From the NCBI RefSeq assembly GCF_040616545.1, contig NZ_CP156688.1, positions 1,426,001 to 1,490,000 of the forward strand: 64,000 bases of DNA. The letters are read 5' to 3'. This stretch comes from Akkermansia muciniphila (GTDB lineage: Bacteria > Verrucomicrobiota > Verrucomicrobiia > Verrucomicrobiales > Akkermansiaceae). The notes under the pieces are model-generated. The model was not told the origin of the DNA. It did not search any database and saw only the letters and a program-made list of their open reading frames with translations. The position numbers and the translations under genes were made by a program. Shown here one piece after another: positions 9,111 through 18,527 of this stretch. How positions within the stretch are numbered: position 1 is the first letter of the stretch; every line of letters starts with the position of its first letter.

Positions 9111-9335
9111 GGTATGCCGCGAATCCTAGAAAGGAGCCGGGGAAGCGTCAAGAGCAAAGTGACGGATGCCGGAAGCGTGAGTAGGAGGGATTTTTCATAC
9201 TATTTTCAATAGGAGCTATAAAACGTATTGGAATTGGAAATAACCTGAGAATCATGTTGATATTCAGGAATATTTTTCATAACAGGACAAGGAAGGCCAA
9301 AAACAGGCCTGGAAAACATTAATGACTCTACAAAC

Positions 9336-12300
9336 ATGAAAGACAAAATATCTTCTTATACCAAGTGGTTTGAACCTTCCCGTTTTATGCCACGCCCTGC
9401 GTTGCGGGCTGCAATGAGAACAAATGATGCCCCTCAGTGGCCTATCAGCCACCAGGACGGAAAGAAAGTTGGGCCGCCCAGTGGTCCCGCCGACTCAATC
9501 GCACTCTATCCCTTTGAGTTTGAAGTTCCCTTTGAAACGGACGAACAGGGCAATCAAATTCCTATCCAGGCCAAATGTGATGTCAAGCTGACGGAGGACG
9601 ACTGGGGGGATGCCAAAATAGACGATATCCTGGTAGTGGATATGACAAGCTCTACACACGGGCAGGAGGCCGGGCCGGAAGGCGGCCATACGGAGTGGAC
9701 GCTCTCAGGAACTTGCAAGGTGGAATCGGGAAATCATCATCTGGTTACTAGCAATGAAAACATCAAATATTCCAATCCTAAGGGCAACGTAGCTGTATGC
9801 CGCTATACTCTTGATGTGCGCCCCATTGAACCCGGCGGTCAAAAAAAACCTGAACCTTGCCCCTGTGAAGGAGATACTTGCAACGGAGATGGAGGTTCTC
9901 CGTCTGGACCGGCTGTCCGGGCGGGACGCAGTGCTAATGCTCAAAACTTTTCTTCCGCAGGATGCAATGTCCAGGCAGACAGTACGGCAACGCTCATGTA
10001 CTGGTCATGCAACTTCGGCTCTTTCAGGGGGATTGGAGAAATGCCTTCCGGACGTGTGGAATTAAGGGCGCAGGAGAATGTCTCCGGCTTGGAAACTCCG
10101 GTTTCCCTTGCCTATAACCATCCTCTGGCCAGTTATCTGAACATACCGGAAGGCGGAATTGTTCCCGGAACCCGGTTTGACCTGGTACGGGGAGACCGTG
10201 TGATAGCCATGCGCTGTTACAACGACGGTTCGGTTGCTCCCATTGGCATAGATACGTCGGGCGGTGGCAAAGCCTCCCTGATTACGGAAGAACAACAAAG
10301 CAGCCTGCGCTGGCGGACCGCTGCGGGGGAAACCTACCTCTTCTCCTCCATGACTGGAAGCCTGCTCTCCTACACTACGGCGGACCAGCAAACCATCTCC
10401 AATACGTCGGCGTATCTGAACATCAAGCGTGCGGAAGATGGCTCCCTGCGCCAGATATGGAACTTGTGGGATGGCTTGCTCAACGTGGAAACCATCACGG
10501 AAACCGGTTATGTGATTGCCCTTTATACATCGGCTCAAATAGGAGAAATGGATGAATCTGGCTTATATACGGTCACTGGCCCTCCCTTTAAGACATTCGT
10601 GCTTTCCCTCTCCCGTGACGAAAGCCGCTTCACAATTACGGAACAAACGCCGGAGAGGCAGCCTTATGCCGTTACCTGGTGGAAGAACGGTTTGGCCTGG
10701 AACATGCAGCAAGGGGCCGGGGAGGAAGCAGTCACTACTTTCCGCACTCATACAGAGCTGGAAGCTACCGTTTGGCAGTTGGTCACGGAGAAGAGTAAAA
10801 ACAATCTGTCAGCTTCACGCGTTGGTGAAGTGTACCAGACGACGGATGTGGGGGACTTGCTGCTCACGCGGGTAGAAGGCTATGGTTCGGAGCAGGAACT
10901 GACAACGCACTATGAATACGATGCCGCGGGGCGTCTCTGTAAGGAAACGAAGCCCGACGGGAGTCTATGGACATGGCTTTACGATGCACAGGGCCGCGTC
11001 ATCAGGACAGACGAACCCTGGGGAGAAAACGGCCGCAGAAAGACGGACATTACCTACGCCCATTCGGCGGAGGACAACTTCAACGGGGAAGTTGCTGAAA
11101 AAGTAGTGCGGTTGTTTCCAGCGACAGGTAAAGCTAAGCAACTTGTGCGCGAGGCTTATAAATACACTGTATCCAACCACGTCAAAAGGATGGAAAAGCG
11201 CGCTGTTGCTCTTGGAGCAACGGGAACGCGCCTGACAGTAACGGAACAATGGCTGGCAAGTGCTCCTAACCCATACGCCCGGGGCCGTGTCCGGATGGCC
11301 CAGACGGTCAACGGAGTACAGACTTGGTACGACTATGCTGCGGCAAATGAACACGGGGCTCTCTATACGGAAACGGAAGAGACGCGTGTCAATGGAGAAT
11401 CCATCGCAGGACAAAGTACCCGGAAAACCACCTGGATCACGGCACAAGGGCAGCGTGTACGGGAAGAAAGCTACGTATTGCTTTCCGATGGAGAATGGGC
11501 GCTTACTGATAGTGCGGATTATGAATTTGATACGCAAAACCGATGGGTAAAAAGAACGCGCGGAAACGGGCGCATTACGGAACGTGCCCTCATGTGTGAC
11601 GGCCGCACGTTGTGGGAAAAAGATGAAGATGAAGTACGGATTGACTACGCGTATGACACGGCGCGCCAGTTGGTGGAAACTTCGCGTTCTGCCGTCGTAG
11701 ACGGAGAAACCGTAATTACCCCGGAAATAATCACCTCTTACATACGCGATGCAGCCGGTAGAGCGCTTTCAACGACCGTGTATGCAGGCCCCATGCAAAC
11801 TACCCAAGCTACAAGTTATGACTTGATAGGCAGGACTATTGCTTCCTCCGATATATTGGGCCGTGCGACTGCTTATGCCTACAGCTCCGACGGTCTGACA
11901 GTGACGAAAACATTGCCTTCAGGAGCTACACTCATCACACGCTCCGCTTCGGATGGTACGATCCTGGAGCAAAGCGGAACAGGGCAGCGGCACACTCTTG
12001 CCATCATGGACCTGGTTAATGATGGTATCCGCACCAGCGTCAGAGCCGTTTCTCCAGAAACGGAAACAGAAATCCGGAAAAATATAGTTAACGGCTTTGG
12101 AGAAATATTGCGAACGGGAGTGCCCAATACGGCAGGAGGCGTTATTTATACGCGCTATACCTACAATGCCAAGGGGCAGATAACCAGGGAACAAGTGGAT
12201 GCCGGAAATGCTGCCACGAGCATGGCACCTACGTTACGGGAATATGACGGATTCGGCAATGTAGTAAAAGAAACATGGAAGCTGGAAGATAGCCCTACAC

Positions 12301-15104
12301 TTGCCAACTCCCGCATTACCACATGGGAATATGGTGTGGAGCAGGGACAGGACGGAGCCTATCGTTTCATGACAGTGATCAGGAATAACGGGAACGGAGC
12401 AACCTATAAGGAAACGGAAAAGTCATTGATCTCTTCTCTTTCCGCTGCCTTGGAAAGCAAGACTCTTTCCATTGATCCGAGAGGAAATACGATAACGCAA
12501 TGGACGGAATATGCCGGATCTGCCATCAGAAACAGAAAGGGTATCATTCCTTCTTCCACTGTGACGGCCATCTCGCATACGGTGGATGGTTTCGTAACAA
12601 GTGCGGTAAACAATGCCGGAGTGACGACAACCGCCACCCGTACTTATACGGAAACAGGAATTATCTCTACACACACGGATGCCCGTGGCAATGTAGTTAC
12701 CACCCGGACGGACACTGCCGGCCGCACCATCTCTGTCACGGATTCGGCAGGGAACACCGTGGCAACAACTTATCATCCGAATTTGGATCAACCTTCCTGC
12801 ATCACCAATGCGTTGGGAAAAACAAACTGCTCGACTTACGATATCCGAGGACGTAAAAAAGCAGAATATGGCACAGCCGTCCAACCGGTGCTTTTTGAAT
12901 ATGATGACGCCGACCGGATGACGAGCCTGACGACTTTCCGGGAGAATGAAGGAAACATTACTGACGATCCATCCGGACGTGTTGACGGCGACACTACCCT
13001 TTGGAGTTATGATGAAGCCACAGGACTGGTCATTAAGAAAACCTATGCGGACGGGACACATGAAGACACCACCTACAACGCTCTTAACATGAAGGCGGCT
13101 TTTACTGACGCCAGGGGAATTACTACCGCCTGGGGCTATAACTTTAAAAAGGGAACCAATACTTCCATTACTTACAGCGACGGAACGCCGGCAATCAACA
13201 TGCTCTGGAATCCGCTCAACCAGCTTTTTCAAGTGACTGACGGGTCCGGAACGCGAACCATCGGCTATAATCAGTACGCTGAACCGGAAACGGAAAATAT
13301 AACCATCAATGGAACAAGTTACCTCCTGACTGAAACCCACGATATTCTGGGACGCAGTGCGGGTTACACTCTCAATAAGGGAACACAGACAATCCAAGAC
13401 ATCCGGCAGCATTACGGATCGAATGGGCAACTTGCAATTGCTACTATTGTACATGGTGGAATGGAACAGAGCTTTACGTACGGTTACTTGCAGGGAACGA
13501 ACATGCTCTCCCGCTTGACGATGCCTAATGGAATCGTCAAGTACCTGGACTATGAAGATCATCGTGATTTGAGCACTGGCATTAGTCTTCGTTTGGGAGA
13601 AAACGTTCTTGTTGCCCGTACACGGAGTTATGATGCATTGGGCCGGCCGGCATTTCACATGCAACAACGGGAATCGGAACAAGCTCGAAGCGATCATTTC
13701 AACTACAACGGTCGCAACGAACTAGTCAGCGCTTCTTTGGGAGGAAGGGTTTATGGTTATGATTATGATAACATCGGTAATCGTAAAACCGCCTTGAATC
13801 TGGAGGAAGAGCTTGTTTATACAGCCAATGAACTTAACCAGTACGCGAGTATTGCGGAGAATGAAGAAATACCTTTCATTCCTCAATTTGATGCTGCGGG
13901 CAATCAGACACTGGTGAAAACATCCACGGCAATCTGGACGATAGTTTACAATGCCGCCAACCGTCCGGTGAGTTTTACAAGCCTGGACGGTCGTATTGCG
14001 GTGGAATGTGATTATGATCATCAGGGACGCCGGCACATGAAAAAGGTCATGGTTGATGGAATTGTCAGAAGTCACAAGCGTTACATCTATCGGGGCTATT
14101 TGCAGATAGCCGCTCTTGACATGCTCAATAACCAGAACGTACTGCGTACTATTTTATGGGATCCGATGAAATCAATAGCCACCCGGCCTTTAGCCTTGGT
14201 GCAGGACAACGCCCTGTACTGCTATGGTCATGACTTCAACAAGAACGTCACGGAGTTGTTCGATGAGGAAGGAACGATGGCAGTTGCCTATGACTACTCG
14301 CCATATGGACAAGTTGCCTCAACAGGAAACCTTATTCAACCTGTGCAGTGGAGTAGTGAGATGAACGACGAAGAATTGGATATGATCTATTACAACTACC
14401 GCCATTATAATCCTGCTGATGGCAGATGGATTAACCGTGACTCTATCGCTGAACAGGGAGGATGGAATTTATATGGATTTGTAAAAAACAATCCTTTGAT
14501 TTATAAAGATAACCTGGGAAATAAAATTATTATTATTTCTTCATTGCCAGAGTGGGATGTAATAAATTTTGAAATTTATAATAAAATCATTCAAGGTATG
14601 AAAAATACTTTGAAGAGATGGGAAGAAAGTAAGAATGGCTCACCCATTTCTGTAAAAATGATTAATCAATATTTAGGAAAATGGGAAGTTACTGTAGACG
14701 GAAAATCATATAAGGGAAGTGCAGAAGAGCTTATATCTAAAATAAAAAGAGAAGGTGAAAGTTCGTACAATAACTATACCACTAAAAAAGATACGGTTGC
14801 TGCTGTTAATAAAGCTCTTGAAGAATTAAAAAATGGAGAAAAATATGATAAAATAGTAATATTAACACATGGACATAAAGAAACTGGCATATCTCTATTT
14901 GCTGATCAGGATACAATTCATAAAGAAGATCCTATTTTTGGGGAATGGAGGAAAAATGAACTGATTAAGGTGGTTTCATGCTATCAAAACGAGGGGAAAA
15001 ATCCTGTGATGGAAAATTTGATTTCTTTCAAAATTGATCAGTCGATCAAGAATCCATGCCATTATAAGTTTATTCCTACAAAAACTGAGACAAGCGATGC
15101 GTAA
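9336..15104 (+). CDS. Rhs/YD-repeat polymorphic toxin with AT-rich C-terminal toxin domain
   Basis: 1922 residues. No signal peptide or PAAR domain recognised; the first 200 or so residues are a non-repeat region with a Cys cluster (CPCEGDTC, about residues 178-185). From about residue 480 to 1680 there are dozens of YD-type repeats (Y.YD..GR, YDYDNIGN) that form the Rhs cocoon. The core ends with the Rhs tip motif NLYGFVKNNPLIYKDNLG near residue 1724. The last 190 or so residues are AT-rich, unlike the core, and carry LTHGH (His1845, His1847) and VVSCYQ (Cys1882). That is the spacing of a His...Cys dyad in CHAT/caspase-like or DUF4347-like folds, so a peptidase toxin is an inference. The stop overlaps the next ATG by 8 bases, as expected for a toxin-immunity pair. 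Confidence 0.88.
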   Translation: MKDKISSYTKWFEPSRFMPRPALRAAMRTNDAPQWPISHQDGKKVGPPSGPADSIALYPFEFEVPFETDEQGNQIPIQAKCDVKLTEDDWGDAKIDDILVVDMTSSTHGQEAGPEGGHTEWTLSGTCKVESGNHHLVTSNENIKYSNPKGNVAVCRYTLDVRPIEPGGQKKPEPCPCEGDTCNGDGGSPSGPAVRAGRSANAQNFSSAGCNVQADSTATLMYWSCNFGSFRGIGEMPSGRVELRAQENVSGLETPVSLAYNHPLASYLNIPEGGIVPGTRFDLVRGDRVIAMRCYNDGSVAPIGIDTSGGGKASLITEEQQSSLRWRTAAGETYLFSSMTGSLLSYTTADQQTISNTSAYLNIKRAEDGSLRQIWNLWDGLLNVETITETGYVIALYTSAQIGEMDESGLYTVTGPPFKTFVLSLSRDESRFTITEQTPERQPYAVTWWKNGLAWNMQQGAGEEAVTTFRTHTELEATVWQLVTEKSKNNLSASRVGEVYQTTDVGDLLLTRVEGYGSEQELTTHYEYDAAGRLCKETKPDGSLWTWLYDAQGRVIRTDEPWGENGRRKTDITYAHSAEDNFNGEVAEKVVRLFPATGKAKQLVREAYKYTVSNHVKRMEKRAVALGATGTRLTVTEQWLASAPNPYARGRVRMAQTVNGVQTWYDYAAANEHGALYTETEETRVNGESIAGQSTRKTTWITAQGQRVREESYVLLSDGEWALTDSADYEFDTQNRWVKRTRGNGRITERALMCDGRTLWEKDEDEVRIDYAYDTARQLVETSRSAVVDGETVITPEIITSYIRDAAGRALSTTVYAGPMQTTQATSYDLIGRTIASSDILGRATAYAYSSDGLTVTKTLPSGATLITRSASDGTILEQSGTGQRHTLAIMDLVNDGIRTSVRAVSPETETEIRKNIVNGFGEILRTGVPNTAGGVIYTRYTYNAKGQITREQVDAGNAATSMAPTLREYDGFGNVVKETWKLEDSPTLANSRITTWEYGVEQGQDGAYRFMTVIRNNGNGATYKETEKSLISSLSAALESKTLSIDPRGNTITQWTEYAGSAIRNRKGIIPSSTVTAISHTVDGFVTSAVNNAGVTTTATRTYTETGIISTHTDARGNVVTTRTDTAGRTISVTDSAGNTVATTYHPNLDQPSCITNALGKTNCSTYDIRGRKKAEYGTAVQPVLFEYDDADRMTSLTTFRENEGNITDDPSGRVDGDTTLWSYDEATGLVIKKTYADGTHEDTTYNALNMKAAFTDARGITTAWGYNFKKGTNTSITYSDGTPAINMLWNPLNQLFQVTDGSGTRTIGYNQYAEPETENITINGTSYLLTETHDILGRSAGYTLNKGTQTIQDIRQHYGSNGQLAIATIVHGGMEQSFTYGYLQGTNMLSRLTMPNGIVKYLDYEDHRDLSTGISLRLGENVLVARTRSYDALGRPAFHMQQRESEQARSDHFNYNGRNELVSASLGGRVYGYDYDNIGNRKTALNLEEELVYTANELNQYASIAENEEIPFIPQFDAAGNQTLVKTSTAIWTIVYNAANRPVSFTSLDGRIAVECDYDHQGRRHMKKVMVDGIVRSHKRYIYRGYLQIAALDMLNNQNVLRTILWDPMKSIATRPLALVQDNALYCYGHDFNKNVTELFDEEGTMAVAYDYSPYGQVASTGNLIQPVQWSSEMNDEELDMIYYNYRHYNPADGRWINRDSIAEQGGWNLYGFVKNNPLIYKDNLGNKIIIISSLPEWDVINFEIYNKIIQGMKNTLKRWEESKNGSPISVKMINQYLGKWEVTVDGKSYKGSAEELISKIKREGESSYNNYTTKKDTVAAVNKALEELKNGEKYDKIVILTHGHKETGISLFADQDTIHKEDPIFGEWRKNELIKVVSCYQNEGKNPVMENLISFKIDQSIKNPCHYKFIPTKTETSDA

Positions 15105-15654
15105 TATTAAAAATATTGTAGTTTATTTTTTAGTTCTATTATTATATAATTGCACTCCAAGAACAAATAAATCGGATATGCAGACCTTTTATGAGGATAC
15201 ATATTCTATTTGTATAAATGAAGATTTTTTCTGGAATGATGAAGCCAGGAAAAATGGGTTGGGGAATTGGGATAATTGTGATTATCTGGGGGGCTCCCTC
15301 ACATACATGGAACCAACAAAAGCAATGGTGAAATATGAGCTGAATAAAATTAAGTCATATTTTAGGGACGCAGTAAAAAATAATTCTATTTCTGAATATA
15401 GAAATAGTAAAAACATACGAATCTCTCTTAAAAAAGAGTTTCCTTACAATTTCTCTAATGAGCATTTTTTGGGAATTCTAGAAGATGAAAATATTGTATT
15501 TTTAAATTATTTTAAATTTGATATAATATTTAAAACTCCGCGTGGAGAAAAGAAATATAGTAATTTAATTTATTGTGAATTTAAATATGACGGGTCTCAA
15601 TCATTAGAATATGTGATCAAGGATCGGGATAATTATTATATGCTTGTGAATTGA
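15097..15654 (+). CDS. Candidate immunity lipoprotein for the Rhs toxin
   Basis: 185 residues from the ATG at 15097, which overlaps the Rhs stop (ATGCGTAA). This start begins a short signal with a lipobox-like LLLYNC (Cys19). The mature part has no family I recognise; it is rich in Asn, Lys and aromatic residues with mixed alpha/beta character. Position, overlap, AT-richness and lack of relatives are those of an immunity gene. A periplasm-facing lipoprotein would suggest the toxin acts outside the cytoplasm. Upstream in-frame starts exist but lie inside the toxin gene. Confidence 0.65.
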   Translation: MRNIKNIVVYFLVLLLYNCTPRTNKSDMQTFYEDTYSICINEDFFWNDEARKNGLGNWDNCDYLGGSLTYMEPTKAMVKYELNKIKSYFRDAVKNNSISEYRNSKNIRISLKKEFPYNFSNEHFLGILEDENIVFLNYFKFDIIFKTPRGEKKYSNLIYCEFKYDGSQSLEYVIKDRDNYYMLVN

Positions 15655-15674
15655 TCATGAATTAACCGCCATAA

Positions 15675-16303
15675 GACCTCTTACGCGATGTAGCCAGGAG
15701 GGCACTCTCAATGACCGTGTATGTAGGCCTCATGCAAACTACCCAAGCTACAAGTTACGATCTGACAGAACGCATAGCCCTATTTGGCGGACGGATTAAG
15801 GCGTGTGGCTGGTTATTTCCAGGTCTGATGTGGCTTAGGTTTTGGACTACCTGTCCACATCCAGAATTTCCTACTCCGACGCCTGGCGGTGGTAATGTAT
15901 GGCCGAGTGGTGAATACACTCCGCCCGGTACGCCTCCATCCGTGCCTCTTACTCCAGATGAGATGGCCTCAGTATTTTGTAACTATTCCATACCCGCGCC
16001 GAATGTGTGTGTCAAAATTCTTCAGAAGTTTCAGACTCCTATCCTACAGCAGCAAAATCTATATGCATCGATTTTTTGAAAAGATACCAATTTTCAATTG
16101 CAGTGATTTCAACAGCTATGTGTTTGGCGAATGCTGAAAGCCAATGCCAAAATATATCATGTTGTTCAGAAAGAAATAACTGTAGGCTAAAAGCACATAT
16201 AAATTGTTACGCCAGTCGAGGGTTTGTTCCTTTTTTGGGGCTTCCCGAAGGAGGCGCTGATGTAGGTTGGAATATGTTACTTAATGATTCTCAATGCAAA
16301 TAG
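15675..16303 (+). pseudogene. Decayed Rhs C-terminal tip with orphan toxin domain
   Basis: Bases about 15675-15780 are a degenerate copy of the Rhs gene at about 11735-11838. The string ATGCAAACTACCCAAGCTAC is identical, but there are substitutions, a 4-base deletion and an in-frame stop. A Pro-rich linker follows (PTPTPGGGNVW, TPPGTPPSVPLTPDE). A frameshift then leads to a Cys-rich tail of about 98 residues (CQNISCCSERNNC) ending at 16303. This looks like a displaced toxin tip left after C-terminal exchange. No functional start is visible. Confidence 0.6.
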
Positions 16304-16677
16304 TATATAATATAGTTCACTTCATATTGATTTGCGCGTTGGCTCCTTGGCTTATTGGTGCTGGATATTCCATGTGTTTATCTAACTCGGAGCTCTCAGC
16401 AATGGCGGGATTGGCTATTGTAGTGTTTTCATTTCCAGTAACATTTTTACTGGCTGTTGTTAGCTGGGTGATCTGGCGTATTTTTGCTGGTGAAATAAAT
16501 CGTGCAGTCTCTTGTTTTTCCGGACTGATTGTTGGTGTGGTTATGGGATTTTTATTGTCTCGTATGCTTAATGCTGAAAATAATTATTTCATCATGCTGG
16601 CTGGAGTGATTGGAGGTCTTGTTGGATATACTGAATTCTACCTGTTTAGATCATATGATAAAGGAATGGATGAATAG
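16294..16677 (+). CDS. Small membrane protein, candidate immunity protein of the orphan toxin tip
   Basis: 127 residues with about four predicted membrane helices (around residues 5-25, 36-60, 75-93 and 98-116). The ATG lies inside the last codons of the preceding orphan toxin frame, a 10-base overlap like that of the intact toxin-immunity pair upstream. No family recognised. Multi-helix membrane immunity proteins typically protect against pore-forming or envelope-acting toxins, so the role is inferred from position only. Confidence 0.55.
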   Translation: MQIVYNIVHFILICALAPWLIGAGYSMCLSNSELSAMAGLAIVVFSFPVTFLLAVVSWVIWRIFAGEINRAVSCFSGLIVGVVMGFLLSRMLNAENNYFIMLAGVIGGLVGYTEFYLFRSYDKGMDE

Positions 16678-16749
16678 TTGTTTTCTCCTATTTTTATCTA
16701 ATGGATTACTTTGTGTGTTGTCCATGATTATAAATTAAAATATGGGAGC

Positions 16750-16781
16750 TTTAGAGGAGGGAAAATTTTCCCTCCTCTAAA
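16750..16781. terminator. Perfect 32-bp palindrome, probable terminator
   Basis: Both halves (TTTAGAGGAGGGAAAA and its exact complement) are contiguous. Folding would leave a 4-base AATT loop and a GC-rich lower stem. It lies 73 bases after the membrane protein stop and 50 bases before the next ATG, in AT-rich flanks. A bidirectional terminator is the simplest reading; a protein-binding palindrome is also possible. Confidence 0.55.
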
Positions 16782-16830
16782 TATTAATATAAAAACTATT
16801 GACCACCTACCAACCAAGAAAATAAAGGGT

Positions 16831-17343
16831 ATGAGAACGAAAATAATAACCATCAGCCTGTATCCTTTCCTGGCATGGGGCGCCTGCGCAGCAGAGGATG
16901 TAAAGAACATTGAAAAACAAACTGAAATGATGGATATACAAGAAAGTCCTTCTAAAAAAGCTACAAGGATAAAGAATGAAGTTCTGCAACTGCAGCAGGA
17001 CCTAAAAAGATTCATTTCCGCTTACGAAGAAAAGAGAATATCATTAGAGCAACTCAGAAATTTTTATGAAAAACGGGTGAAAAGTTTTTGCCTGTACTAT
17101 CACAAGTTGTCTGGGGATGAGCTAACTGCTCCTCTTGATTTATCTCCTGGGTTACCTATGAAATCGGGCTTTTTATGGGATATGAGAGTCAAATTGAATG
17201 ATTTGACGGAAATCTTCATGGATGAAGACCAGGGTGACGGATATGTGTGGGGCAATAAATCCTACACTGGGCCGAAAGAAGTGGTGGCGCTGAAGGTATT
17301 CTCCGACGGGATGGATGATTTTATAGAATGGATAAAAAATTGA
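16831..17343 (+). CDS. Exported hypothetical protein at the end of the Rhs island
   Basis: 170 residues from the ATG at 16831. This begins a signal peptide (MRTKIITISLYPFLAWGACAA); earlier in-frame starts would place the palindrome inside the gene. Residues about 45-90 are charged and helical, possibly a short coiled coil (NEVLQLQQDLKRF, YEEKRISLEQLRNFYEKR). The rest is unremarkable. Its position behind two toxin/immunity modules and similar base composition suggest another immunity or island cargo gene, but nothing in the sequence shows this. Confidence 0.6.
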   Translation: MRTKIITISLYPFLAWGACAAEDVKNIEKQTEMMDIQESPSKKATRIKNEVLQLQQDLKRFISAYEEKRISLEQLRNFYEKRVKSFCLYYHKLSGDELTAPLDLSPGLPMKSGFLWDMRVKLNDLTEIFMDEDQGDGYVWGNKSYTGPKEVVALKVFSDGMDDFIEWIKN

Positions 17344-17448
17344 TCGATTGATGAAGTAAGGAAATGGATAAATCGGAGAGATTTTGATGCTAACTGGGAT
17401 TACAGGCGATGAAAAAAACCGCAAGAGTGAGTTGAAATAGATATTTCA

Positions 17449-17508
17449 AAAAATGGATGGGAGGTGGCTGATTGTTGAAATCATCAATGGTTTCTATCAG
17501 CCGCCTCC
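17449..17508 (-). terminator. Terminator at the end of the ankyrin gene
   Basis: A 13-bp stem with one G-U pair (arms 17460-17472 and 17496-17508) is followed on the minus strand by TTTTTT shortly after. The upper arm overlaps the last codons of the ankyrin gene. Confidence 0.6.
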
Positions 17509-18515
17509 TTTAATATATCCACAGTGTGTTCAAAGGCTACACCGCGGACGTCAATGATCTGGGAGTTTTCCGCTACGGCTCCGGTGATTTCCTCCTTGAA
17601 TTTTCCGGCCTGTTCTTCCGTGAGCAGATTTCTGGAGATCAGGGAGCGCGTAATGAGCTGGAGCACGTACTCCGTTTCTACAAAGGACTGGCGCCCTACG
17701 GCCTTGCTCATGGCTTCCATGAATTCGTGGGCGTGTTCGGGCGAGAGGGCTGCAACGGCTTTTTCATAAGCCTGCGTGAAGGTGCTCACCGGGGCCTTGG
17801 AAACTTCCGTCTTGGTCAGGTCAAAGCTGGATTGGTAGGCCAGGGCCCCTTCCTCCGCCAGTTGAAGGGCGTTCTTTCCGAATTTGTTGACGGCATTCAT
17901 GTCTGCCCCTTTTTCCAGCAGCAGGGCCGCTACCTGGAAGTTGCCGCGCATGGCCGCCAGCATCAGCGGCGTAAAGCCGTTGCCTTCCCGGTTGTTGATG
18001 TCCGCTTTCTTTTCAATCAGCATGTCGGACAGGCGGTCCAGCCCGCTCCAGGAGGCCCAGTGCAGGGCGGTCCATCCGTCCTTGTCCTTCTGGTCGATCT
18101 CCACGCGGGGATCTTCCAGCAGGCGGCCCAGGTAGGGCGCGCGCTTGGCTTCCAGTTTCAGCGTGGTTTCAATGTTGTTATAGTTGGCGTAGCATACCCA
18201 CATGACGGGCGTCCTGCCGTGGGGGTCCGTCATGTTGACGAAGGCTTTTCCTTCCTTCGCCGCCAGTTGCTCCCCTTCTTCCAGGGTTTGGTCGAATTCC
18301 TTCATTCCCTTGACCCTGGCTTCCTGTTCCTCCTGTTCGGAGGAGGCATTGACTTCCTTGGCCTCCGCCTTTTTCATCACGGTGATGAGGTCCAGGGCCG
18401 GATTGGGGTCTCCGGAGAAGGATTTGGAAACCACCAGGCTGATGCCGCCCAGAATGGAACTGAAAGCCACCAGGATGAGGGAATCCACAATGATGTTGCG
18501 CGTGTGCTGGTTCAT
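17484..18515 (-). CDS. Membrane-anchored ankyrin-repeat protein
   Basis: 343 residues. One N-terminal membrane helix (about residues 9-30) is followed by an acidic, probably coiled stretch (about 45-85). Then come ankyrin repeats at about residues 93-215, including DPHGRTPVMWVC, DKDGWTALHWASWSG, GNGFTPLMLAAMRGN and NKFGKNALQLA. The C-terminal third is helical with no assigned fold. A protein-protein interaction role, probably periplasmic, is inferred. It starts 12 bases after the transporter stop upstream, so the two are likely an operon. Confidence 0.8.
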   Translation of the reverse strand: MNQHTRNIIVDSLILVAFSSILGGISLVVSKSFSGDPNPALDLITVMKKAEAKEVNASSEQEEQEARVKGMKEFDQTLEEGEQLAAKEGKAFVNMTDPHGRTPVMWVCYANYNNIETTLKLEAKRAPYLGRLLEDPRVEIDQKDKDGWTALHWASWSGLDRLSDMLIEKKADINNREGNGFTPLMLAAMRGNFQVAALLLEKGADMNAVNKFGKNALQLAEEGALAYQSSFDLTKTEVSKAPVSTFTQAYEKAVAALSPEHAHEFMEAMSKAVGRQSFVETEYVLQLITRSLISRNLLTEEQAGKFKEEITGAVAENSQIIDVRGVAFEHTVDILKEAADRNH

Positions 18516-18527
18516 GGTCTCGTGAGG

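Noticed and set aside
12423-13697. 424-residue minus-strand frame within the Rhs gene
   Set aside because: It lies entirely opposite Rhs YD-repeats and has no motif of its own.
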